Positions 16,836 through 24,035 of a DNA stretch of 32,511 nt are shown in pieces. The stretch lies in contig NZ_SNXB01000009.1 of assembly GCF_004362055.1 (NCBI RefSeq), positions 165,795 to 198,305 on the forward strand, read 5' to 3'. Within the stretch, counting starts at the first letter, position 1. Every line of letters begins with the position of its first letter. Below the pieces are notes generated by a model. That model did no database searches, was not told where the DNA came from, and saw only the letters and a list, made by a program, of their open reading frames with translations. The translations under genes were made by a program, and so were the position numbers. The stretch is from Flavobacterium sp. 245. GTDB taxonomy: Bacteria; Bacteroidota; Bacteroidia; Flavobacteriales; Flavobacteriaceae.

Positions 16836-18231
16836 GATGTGAATCTTTACTATTTGCTCTTTCTCTAATGTAATTATCTCCTGTTCCTTTCAAAATTGTT
16901 TTTACCTCCGCCTGAGCAATTACAGGGAATGTTCTAGAGTATAATAAAAACAATACAAAGAAGAAACCAATCGTTCCGATGAAAATTCCAATATCAACAA
17001 ATGTTGGTGAGAACATTGTCCAAGAAGATGGAAGGTAATCTCTATGTAAAGAAGTAACAATGATTACGAATCTTTCAAACCACATTCCGATGTTTACAAC
17101 AATCGAAATAATAAATGAAAACATGATACTTGTTCTTAATTTTTTGAACCACATAAACTGTGGAGAGAAAACGTTACAAGTCATCATTGACCAATATGCC
17201 CACCAGTAAGGTCCAGTAGCTCTGTTTAAGAATGCATATTGTTCATATTCTACACCTGAATACCAAGCTACAAATAACTCAGTGATGTAAGCCACACCTA
17301 CAATCGAACCAGTAATCATAATAATGATGTTCATTAACTCGATATGCTGTAATGTAATATATGCTTCAAGGTTAGAAACTTTTCTCATAACGATCAACAA
17401 TGTGTTTACCATTGCAAACCCTGAGAATACCGCTCCAGCAACGAAGTATGGAGGGAAGATAGTTGTATGCCATCCTGGAATTACAGAAGTAGCAAAGTCC
17501 ATAGATACAATCGTGTGTACAGAAAGTACAAGAGGAGTAGCTAAACCAGCTAATACTAAAGATACTTCTTCAAAACGTTGCCAGTCTTTTGCTCTACCGC
17601 TCCATCCGAAACTTAAAATCGAATAAACTCTTTTGTTAAATGGAGTTATAGCTCTATCACGAAGCATTGCAAAGTCAGGCAATAAACCAGTCCACCAGAA
17701 AACTAATGAAACTGAAAGATAAGTTGAAATTGCAAATACGTCCCATAATAATGGCGAGTTAAAGTTTACCCATAAAGATCCAAATTGATTTGGAATAGGT
17801 AAAACCCAATACGCTAACCATGGACGGCCCATGTGGATAATTGGAAATAAACCCGCTTGAACTACTGAGAAAATAGTCATTGCTTCCGCAGAACGGTTAA
17901 TAGCCATTCTCCAACGTTGACGGAAAAGTAATAGTACTGCAGAAATCAAAGTTCCAGCGTGACCAATACCAACCCACCAAACGAAGTTAGTAATATCCCA
18001 AGCCCAGCCAACTGTTTTATTTAATCCCCATGTTCCAATACCGGTAGATACGGTGTAAATTATACAACCTAACCCCCAAAGGAAGGCTATTAATGCGATT
18101 GAAAATACAATCCACCATTGTTTATTTGCAGGTCCTTCAACAGGCGCTGCCACATCTACAGTTACATCGTGATAAGATTTATCACCAATAACTAAAGGTT
18201 TTCTAATGGGTGCTTCGTAGTGAGACGACAT
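16828..18231 (-). CDS. actC: Alternative complex III NrfD-like membrane subunit ActC
   Basis: This 467-residue NrfD/PsrC-family protein is the main quinol-binding subunit of ACIII. About ten transmembrane helices are visible, with GIGHAGTLISAVLLLFRQRW and MGRPWLAYWVLP typical of the family. It anchors the FeS part of ActB and is expected to oxidise menaquinol on the periplasmic side. The N-terminus MSSHYEAPIRKPLV is the usual ACIII start. It follows actB after 33 nt and overlaps actD by 8 bp. Confidence 0.96.
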   Translation of the reverse strand: MSSHYEAPIRKPLVIGDKSYHDVTVDVAAPVEGPANKQWWIVFSIALIAFLWGLGCIIYTVSTGIGTWGLNKTVGWAWDITNFVWWVGIGHAGTLISAVLLLFRQRWRMAINRSAEAMTIFSVVQAGLFPIIHMGRPWLAYWVLPIPNQFGSLWVNFNSPLLWDVFAISTYLSVSLVFWWTGLLPDFAMLRDRAITPFNKRVYSILSFGWSGRAKDWQRFEEVSLVLAGLATPLVLSVHTIVSMDFATSVIPGWHTTIFPPYFVAGAVFSGFAMVNTLLIVMRKVSNLEAYITLQHIELMNIIIMITGSIVGVAYITELFVAWYSGVEYEQYAFLNRATGPYWWAYWSMMTCNVFSPQFMWFKKLRTSIMFSFIISIVVNIGMWFERFVIIVTSLHRDYLPSSWTMFSPTFVDIGIFIGTIGFFFVLFLLYSRTFPVIAQAEVKTILKGTGDNYIRERANSKDSHHE

Positions 18232-18264
18232 AATCCTTTATATGTTTCTTAATTAATAATTTTA

Positions 18265-21200
18265 CTAAGTATTTCTAACTTTAACGTGGTATACCACATT
18301 AGGTTTTGTTCCTACATGCTCCAATAAGTGATAAGATCTTTCATCAGCAGCTAATTTTGCTACTTTACTGTCAGCGTCATTTACATCACCAAATATCATC
18401 GCTCCAGAAGAACAAGCACTTGAACAAGCAGTTTGGAATTCACCATCAGCAACTGGGCGACCTTCGTTTTTAGCTTTTAATTTAGTAGCTTGTGTCATTT
18501 GAATACACATAGAACATTTTTCCATAACCCCACGAGAACGAACGTTTACGTCTGGATTTAACACCATACGACCTAAATCATCATTCATGTGATAATCGAA
18601 TTCACTGTTTTTGTTATACAAGAACCAGTTAAAACGACGAACTTTATATGGACAGTTATTTGCACAGTAACGAGTACCAACACATCTGTTATATGCCATG
18701 TGGTTTTGACCTTCACGTCCATGAGAAGTCGCTGCAACAGGACAAACTGTTTCACAAGGTGCGTGATTACAGTGCTGACACATTACTGGTTGGAATGCTA
18801 CTTGTGGATTTTCTCCAGCTTTTTCCATTTCATTGAATGTAGACAATGAACTAGATAAACCAGCAATTCCTTCTTTTCTCTTATTATCACCTTCAAAAGT
18901 GCTTTCAGAAGAATAATATCTATCAATACGCAACCAGTGCATATCACGGCTTCTTCTAACTTCAGCTTTACCAACAACAGGTACATTGTTCTCTGCGTGA
19001 CATGCAATAACACAAGCCCCACATCCAGTACAAGCATTTAAATCAATAGAAAGATTAAAATGATGACCAGTTGAACGATCAAATGATTCCCATAAGTCAA
19101 CAGTTGTAGCTTCAACTTCTTGATGATCTAAAGATACCATTGGTTTTTCATTCCAATGTTCAGCATCTTGACTATTAAATATTTCAAGAGTAGTTTCTTT
19201 AATGATATCTCCTCTACCCATTAATGTCTTTTGCCCTTGAACACAAGCAAACTCATGAACACCATTAGCTTTAGCTAAAGTTATAGACTGAACATTATTA
19301 AAGTTTTTATATAAAGAGTACGCATTTAAACCTACTTGCATTTCTTCTTTTAAAGCCGCTTTACGACCATATCCAACTGCAAATCCAATTGTCCCAACAG
19401 CTTGCCCAGGCTGAACAATAACCGGAACATTTTCAATTTTCGCACCATCAGCAGTTGTGATTGTAGCATAACTACCATTCAAGCCACCATTAGCAACGAT
19501 CTCATTTGATAAATCGTATTTTTTAGCATCAGCGTTTGAAACAGTAATATAGTTATCCCAAGAAACTCTTGTGATTGGATCTGGAAACTCTTGCAACCAA
19601 GGATTGTTTGCATGCTGACCATCACCCATACCTGTTTTTGTATACAGTACCAATTCAAGTCCCCCAACAGATTTTGATTTAGAAAGTGCACTTGCCGCAC
19701 CAGCAGAATCAAAAGCTCCACCAGATAAAGCAACCGAACCAGTTACTAAAACACCATCATGTAAAACTTTATTCCAAGAAGAACCAGCAATTAAACTAGC
19801 AGAATTAGCTTTAAGGTAATCGTAGAATGTTCCACCAACACCATTTAAAGACAATAAAACATCTTGAAATTGTTTTGTATTAAAGATAGGACGAATTGTT
19901 GGCTGCGTTAAGCTGTATGTTCCTTTAGTAATCGCAACATCTCCCCAAGACTCTAAATAATGAGGCGCTGGAGCAGCGATTGTTACAACAGAAGCAGTTT
20001 CATCTTCTTTTAAAGAAAAAGCAACAGAAGTTTTTACTTTTTTCAATCCAGATACAAAAGAAGCTGAATCAGCTAATGTGTAAACAGGGTTGATTCCACT
20101 CATGATTAAAGTATGAACACTTCCAGCATTCATATCTTTTAACAATTGAGAAACAGCTGCATTAGAACCTTTTCTAATTTGTCTAGTACCAACAGTACTA
20201 AAAGCCTCACTTGCTAATTTTTGATTAATTGCCAAAACTAACAACTGAGCATTTTTATCTTCAATTCCAGATACTAAAACTCCTTTTGAACCAGCTGCAT
20301 TTAATTGCTGAGCAGCTTTTACTACTTCAGCCTTAAAAGCACCATCCAAAGAAACAGGAATAGAAGCCCCTACAATTATGTTATAAATTTGAACTAATGC
20401 TTGTTTTTGATCAGCACCAGTCATTGGAACACGTTTATCAGCAGCAGCCCCAGATAATGTCATATTTGATTCAAACTGAAAGTGACGAGACATTTTTCCA
20501 TTTTGAGGAATACGTCCTTTTGCATATCCAGTATCATATCCTCCACCTTGCCAGTCTCCTAAGAAATCAGCTCCTACAGATACAATTAATGAAGCTTTTG
20601 AAAAATCATAATCAACTAATGCTCTTTCACCATAAGCTGTTTCAAATGCATCTAATGCCTCAGAAGAAGAAACTGCATCGTAAACAACATGTTTTGCATT
20701 AGGGTTTTTAGCAATAAACTCACCTATCAATTTCTCAGTAGATGGACTCGCTAAAGTATTTGTCAACAATACAACCTGTCCTCCTTTTGATTTAGCATCA
20801 GCAAGACTCGCCTTAATTTTCAAATCAACAGCAGACCAACTGCTATTTTTTCCTTCCAATTTAGGTTCTTTCAAACGAGTACTATCATATAATCCTAAGA
20901 TCGACGCATGAATTCTTGCATTAGCTGCAAATTTAGCACCTTCAATAGTATTGTTTTCAACTTTAATTGGACGACCCTCACGAGTTTTTACCAAAAGGTT
21001 TGCAAAATCAAAACCATCAAAAACGGTAGTTGCATAATAATCTGCAACACCAGGAATGATTTGCTCTGGTTGTAAAACATAAGGGATAGACTTGTGCACA
21101 GGACCCTCACAAGCAGCAAGTGTAACAGCAGCTGTACTAAATCCTACGTACTTTAAAAAGTCACGACGTGAAGTTCCAGATGAAGCTAAAGCCTCAGCAT

Positions 21201-21318
21201 TTCCTAAGAATTCATCAGTAGGAATTTCTTCAACAAATTCGTTATTTCTAAGCGCCTCAACAATAGAACCATTCTCTAGTTCTTCAACACTTTTCCAGTA
21301 TTTTTTGTTTGATGACAT
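18265..21318 (-). CDS. actB: Alternative complex III ActB, Tat-signal molybdopterin-oxidoreductase-like FeS subunit
   Basis: This 1017-residue protein fuses a molybdopterin-oxidoreductase-like domain (about 75-740) to a ferredoxin-like domain (about 750-1000). A Tat-type signal SRRDFLKYVGF (~50-60) is followed by AAVTLAACEG, a lipobox-like Cys, so it may be both Tat-exported and lipid-anchored. FeS ligands are in CTGCGACVIACHAEN (~762), CQHCNHAPCETVCPV, the RYCANNCPYKVRRFNW region, CSMCIQM and ACSSACSSG, fitting three 4Fe-4S clusters and one 3Fe-4S. In the known ACIII family the large domain has lost the molybdenum cofactor; here too no Cys or Ser Mo-ligand motif is evident. It follows actA after 32 nt. 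Confidence 0.96.
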   Translation of the reverse strand: MSSNKKYWKSVEELENGSIVEALRNNEFVEEIPTDEFLGNAEALASSGTSRRDFLKYVGFSTAAVTLAACEGPVHKSIPYVLQPEQIIPGVADYYATTVFDGFDFANLLVKTREGRPIKVENNTIEGAKFAANARIHASILGLYDSTRLKEPKLEGKNSSWSAVDLKIKASLADAKSKGGQVVLLTNTLASPSTEKLIGEFIAKNPNAKHVVYDAVSSSEALDAFETAYGERALVDYDFSKASLIVSVGADFLGDWQGGGYDTGYAKGRIPQNGKMSRHFQFESNMTLSGAAADKRVPMTGADQKQALVQIYNIIVGASIPVSLDGAFKAEVVKAAQQLNAAGSKGVLVSGIEDKNAQLLVLAINQKLASEAFSTVGTRQIRKGSNAAVSQLLKDMNAGSVHTLIMSGINPVYTLADSASFVSGLKKVKTSVAFSLKEDETASVVTIAAPAPHYLESWGDVAITKGTYSLTQPTIRPIFNTKQFQDVLLSLNGVGGTFYDYLKANSASLIAGSSWNKVLHDGVLVTGSVALSGGAFDSAGAASALSKSKSVGGLELVLYTKTGMGDGQHANNPWLQEFPDPITRVSWDNYITVSNADAKKYDLSNEIVANGGLNGSYATITTADGAKIENVPVIVQPGQAVGTIGFAVGYGRKAALKEEMQVGLNAYSLYKNFNNVQSITLAKANGVHEFACVQGQKTLMGRGDIIKETTLEIFNSQDAEHWNEKPMVSLDHQEVEATTVDLWESFDRSTGHHFNLSIDLNACTGCGACVIACHAENNVPVVGKAEVRRSRDMHWLRIDRYYSSESTFEGDNKRKEGIAGLSSSLSTFNEMEKAGENPQVAFQPVMCQHCNHAPCETVCPVAATSHGREGQNHMAYNRCVGTRYCANNCPYKVRRFNWFLYNKNSEFDYHMNDDLGRMVLNPDVNVRSRGVMEKCSMCIQMTQATKLKAKNEGRPVADGEFQTACSSACSSGAMIFGDVNDADSKVAKLAADERSYHLLEHVGTKPNVVYHVKVRNT

Positions 21319-21350
21319 TGTATATAAATATTAAAATCTTAATAATTCGA

Positions 21351-22685
21351 TTAATAGTGGCATTTACCGCATTCTAAACCTCCCATTTGCGCTGCAGTTA
21401 ATTTCTCTACACCGTATTTTTTAGAAAGTTCAGCATGAATTTTATCATAGTAAGCGTTTCCTTCCATCTTAACATCAGTTTTTCTGTGGCAATCAATACA
21501 CCAACCCATTGTTAATTTAGAATATTGCTTCATGATTTCAAATTCCTGTACCGGACCATGACAAGTCTGACACTCAATTCCTGCAACAGAAACGTGTTGT
21601 GAGTGATTGAAATATACAAAATCAGGAAGATTATGAATACGAACCCATTTTACAGGCTGTGTTTTTCCAGTATATGCTTGTTTAGTTTTATCCCAACCAA
21701 CAGCATCGTATAATTTTTGAATTTGAGCATCATAGAACGCTTTGCTGTATTCAGGAGTAGCTGTAGTTTCAGCAACCTCAGAAATATTTTTATGACAGTT
21801 CATACAAACATTTAAAGAAGGAATACCTGCAGTTTTACTAACACGAGCAGCAGAGTGACAATATTTACAATTGATTTCGTTATCACCAGCATGAATCTTA
21901 TGAGAATAGTGAATAGGCTGAATTGGCTCATAATTTTGATCAACACCAACCTGCATTAAATACCCATAAACAAAGTAACCACTTGCTAATAATAAGAAGA
22001 TCGAAGTAACCAATACTAAGAATTGATTTCTTGCAAACGCTTTCCAAATTGGCAACCTGCCTTCTTTTGGAGCCACTTCAATACCATTATTACTTGCTAC
22101 TTTTGTTAATACTTTGTTCACCATGAACAACATTACAACCAAAATAGCCATCACAAGAGCAAGAGCTCCTAAAATAACATTATTAGAAATAGCACCGCTC
22201 TCTACAGCCGTACCTGGAGGCGTAGCAGCTCCACCAGCTGGAGGCGCAGCAACATCTGCTTTTTTCTCAGAAGTATAAGCAATAATATTATCGATATCAC
22301 CCTCAGATAATTGAGGAAATGCAGTCATTACCGCCTTGTTGTTTTCTTCAAAAAGCTTAACAGCAGCAGCATCTCCTGACTTAATCATATCAGAACTGTT
22401 GTGCACCCACTTGTAGATCCAAGCCATATCATGCTTTTCAGCAACCCCTCTTAACGCAGGACCTGTTGATTTAGCATCTAATTTGTGACATGCAGCGCAA
22501 TTTGCATTAAATAGTTCTTTCCCTTTTGCTGGATCACCACCCGCAGTTGCTGCAGGAGCAGCAGCTTCAGGCGCCGCAGGAGCAGCAGCATCTTGAGCAA
22601 ATGAAGTTAGGGAGAAAATCAGCGTTAGCGATAAGCTAAGGAGCAATTTTCTTGAGATCGAATTATGGTTACCCACCTTTTTCAT
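21351..22685 (-). CDS. actA: Alternative complex III multihaem cytochrome c ActA (six CxxCH)
   Basis: This 444-residue protein is the periplasmic multihaem electron wire of ACIII. A signal peptide ends near SFA (30). A class I monohaem cytochrome c domain follows, with CAACH at 63-67 and a likely Met ligand at M120. An Ala/Pro/Gly linker (~144-162) leads to two hydrophobic segments (~166-190 and ~221-244), and then to a pentahaem domain with CKYCH (273), CMNCH (294), CQTCH (372), CIDCH (396) and CGKCH (439). The last haem motif is one residue from the C-terminus. The core ActA family is pentahaem, so the N-terminal domain is an in-frame fusion giving six haems. It is the first gene of the operon, about 85 nt downstream of a strong promoter. 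Confidence 0.96.
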   Translation of the reverse strand: MKKVGNHNSISRKLLLSLSLTLIFSLTSFAQDAAAPAAPEAAAPAATAGGDPAKGKELFNANCAACHKLDAKSTGPALRGVAEKHDMAWIYKWVHNSSDMIKSGDAAAVKLFEENNKAVMTAFPQLSEGDIDNIIAYTSEKKADVAAPPAGGAATPPGTAVESGAISNNVILGALALVMAILVVMLFMVNKVLTKVASNNGIEVAPKEGRLPIWKAFARNQFLVLVTSIFLLLASGYFVYGYLMQVGVDQNYEPIQPIHYSHKIHAGDNEINCKYCHSAARVSKTAGIPSLNVCMNCHKNISEVAETTATPEYSKAFYDAQIQKLYDAVGWDKTKQAYTGKTQPVKWVRIHNLPDFVYFNHSQHVSVAGIECQTCHGPVQEFEIMKQYSKLTMGWCIDCHRKTDVKMEGNAYYDKIHAELSKKYGVEKLTAAQMGGLECGKCHY

Positions 22686-22772
22686 ATAGTATAATAATTA
22701 TCTACTAATTTTTTGGTATGATTTTTACTGTAATAAAGTTGTAAAAACAAATACCCTCTTTTAAAACTTGCA

Positions 22773-22802
22773 CAAAAATACGACTTATGAACTATTCTCA
22801 AA
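22773..22802 (-). promoter_or_regulatory. Promoter of the act-cox operon
   Basis: On the minus strand TTTG (22802-22799), an 18-nt spacer and TATTTTTG (22780-22773) match the Bacteroidetes -33/-7 consensus exactly. The leader to the actA ATG (22685) would be about 80 nt. Confidence 0.75.
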
Positions 22803-22820
22803 ACCTTAAAATAGTCTTAA

Positions 22821-22840
22821 ATATCAATTTATATCAATTC
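22821..22840. promoter_or_regulatory. Tandem 10-bp repeat between divergent promoters
   Basis: ATATCAATTT at 22821-22830 is followed at once by ATATCAATTC at 22831-22840, a direct repeat with one mismatch and a period near one helical turn. It lies between the actA promoter and the promoter of the SPOR gene. A regulator-binding role is only a suggestion. Confidence 0.3.
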
Positions 22841-22856
22841 TAAATAATATTAAAAT

Positions 22857-22886
22857 TTTCCATACAAACTTTAAATACTATTTTTG
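22857..22886 (+). promoter_or_regulatory. Promoter of the SPOR-domain gene
   Basis: TTTC (22857-22860), an 18-nt spacer and TATTTTTG (22879-22886) fit the Bacteroidetes pattern. The -7 box ends 18 nt before the ATG at 22905 and covers the alternative TTG start at 22884, which argues against that TTG. Confidence 0.65.
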
Positions 22887-22904
22887 CATAAAAACCATCA
22901 CATT

Positions 22905-23294
22905 ATGAGAATTTTAACCCCTTCAAAAAGAGTTTTCTTAACGCTGACACTATTCACGTTAGCATATAACATTCATGCTCAAGATCAAAATTTAACAGTA
23001 AATCAGGACCCAAAATTTGAGCAGTTACTCAATGAGAAACGCAAAATTAACACATCAATAAGTACAAATGACACATACCGAATTCAAATTTTCAGCGGAA
23101 AAAGCGAAGAGGCAAAAAAAACGTTATCGGATTTTAGAAGAGAATACAGCAATATTGACGGAACGATCATTTTCAACACTCCAAACTACAAAGTAATTGT
23201 TGGAAATTTCAAAACCAGAATTGAAGCAGAACGAAATTTAGCCGATATAAAAAACAGATACAAAAGTGTCTTTTTACTTAAACCAGGCAAATAA
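22905..23294 (+). CDS. Exported SPOR-domain protein
   Basis: This is a small exported protein of 129 residues from ATG 22905. A frame-extending TTG at 22884 falls inside the promoter and is rejected. The N-terminus is a signal peptide (VFLTLTLFTLAYNIHAQ). The C-terminal ~75 residues fit a SPOR domain: TYRIQIFSGKSEEAKKTL, then NYKVIVGNFKTRIEAERNL and KSVFLLKPGK, the usual beta-alpha-beta, beta-alpha-beta pattern. SPOR domains bind denuded glycan strands of septal peptidoglycan, so an envelope or division-site role is likely, but there is no catalytic domain to say more. It is monocistronic, diverging from actA and converging on the DUF4920 gene. Confidence 0.88.
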   Translation: MRILTPSKRVFLTLTLFTLAYNIHAQDQNLTVNQDPKFEQLLNEKRKINTSISTNDTYRIQIFSGKSEEAKKTLSDFRREYSNIDGTIIFNTPNYKVIVGNFKTRIEAERNLADIKNRYKSVFLLKPGK

Positions 23295-23313
23295 ATACAG
23301 CCACTACAAACAA

Positions 23314-23346
23314 TAAAAAAAGCGAGATTTAATCTCGCTTTTTTTA
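23314..23346. terminator. Bidirectional intrinsic terminator
   Basis: AGCGAGATT (23321-23329) pairs with AATCTCGCT (23331-23339), flanked by A's on the left (23315-23320) and T's on the right (23340-23345). It can stop both the plus-strand SPOR gene and the minus-strand DUF4920 gene, which converge here. Confidence 0.9.
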
Positions 23347-23392
23347 TTACTTAATATCAAAAATACACCCTTATAAAAGTGCCAACTTAGAA

Positions 23393-23902
23393 CTAATTCA
23401 CCACCTTAATTCCACTAGCCACAAATCGAATTTCTTCTTTTGGAGAAGTAATAGCATTTATTTCGGTTTGGGATTTTTTAGCGTCTTTAGCGTAATGCTT
23501 CAACTCATCAACAGAAGTGATTTTTCTCTCTGCGTCGCCTTCTAAAACAACATTTTTCCCTTTTAATGCTGTAGGTACAAAAAAGGCATAATCTTTCATT
23601 TTTACAAAAAAAGAAGAACCATTTTCTGTTTTAATAGTCACCCAGCATCCTTTTTTCTCACAAACATCCGTCACTTGTCCTTTTACAGCAACATTTTCAA
23701 CTTTCTTCTGATCTGTAAATTCATTCTCTAATTTCTTAACCGAGATTGCTTTTTCAACTGCGGCACTAGAAACATCAGAACCATAATAATCCCCCACCAC
23801 TGCATTACCAGATGGCGGAGCGCTTTTTTCCACAGCTTCCTGGGCAAAAGACAAAGTTGAAATACCAATAAAAAGAACAGCCGTATATATTAATTGTTTC
23901 AT
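23393..23902 (-). CDS. Exported DUF4920-family protein
   Basis: This 169-residue protein has a clear signal peptide (KQLIYTAVLFIGISTLSFAQ). The mature part carries the DUF4920 pattern VKGQVTDVCEKKGCWVTIK, then FFVKMKDYAFFVPTALKGK and VVLEGDAE, an OB-like beta fold with a conserved Cys pair (C-E-K-K-G-C). The function of the family is not established; the Cys pair could bind metal or form a disulfide. The gene is probably monocistronic. A TATTTTTG box on the minus strand (23927-23920) lies 18 nt upstream of the start, with a poor -33 box. Confidence 0.85.
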   Translation of the reverse strand: MKQLIYTAVLFIGISTLSFAQEAVEKSAPPSGNAVVGDYYGSDVSSAAVEKAISVKKLENEFTDQKKVENVAVKGQVTDVCEKKGCWVTIKTENGSSFFVKMKDYAFFVPTALKGKNVVLEGDAERKITSVDELKHYAKDAKKSQTEINAITSPKEEIRFVASGIKVVN

Positions 23903-23984
23903 AATTAAATAATTTTAATCAAAAATAATAAATTTTAAACAAATAAAACATACCAAAAAACCATAGCGCACCCTAAAATATAAT

Positions 23985-24017
23985 CATAAAAAAAGCCTCA
24001 ATTAAAATTGAGGCTTT
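23985..24017 (-). terminator. Terminator of the rimP-nusA-infB operon
   Basis: AAAGCCTCAATT (23992-24003) pairs with AATTGAGGCTTT (24006-24017), and a T-run follows on the minus strand (plus-strand A's 23988-23994). It lies 19 nt after the infB stop. Confidence 0.9.
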
Positions 24018-24035
24018 AAATATATTAATTGAAAA

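Noticed and set aside
18265..21318. ActB as an active molybdenum oxidoreductase
   Set aside because: Gene order is that of alternative complex III, whose ActB lacks the cofactor, and no Mo-ligand motif is visible.
22884..23294. TTG start for the SPOR-domain gene
   Set aside because: The TTG overlaps the -7 box of the promoter; ATG 22905 starts directly before a clean signal peptide.
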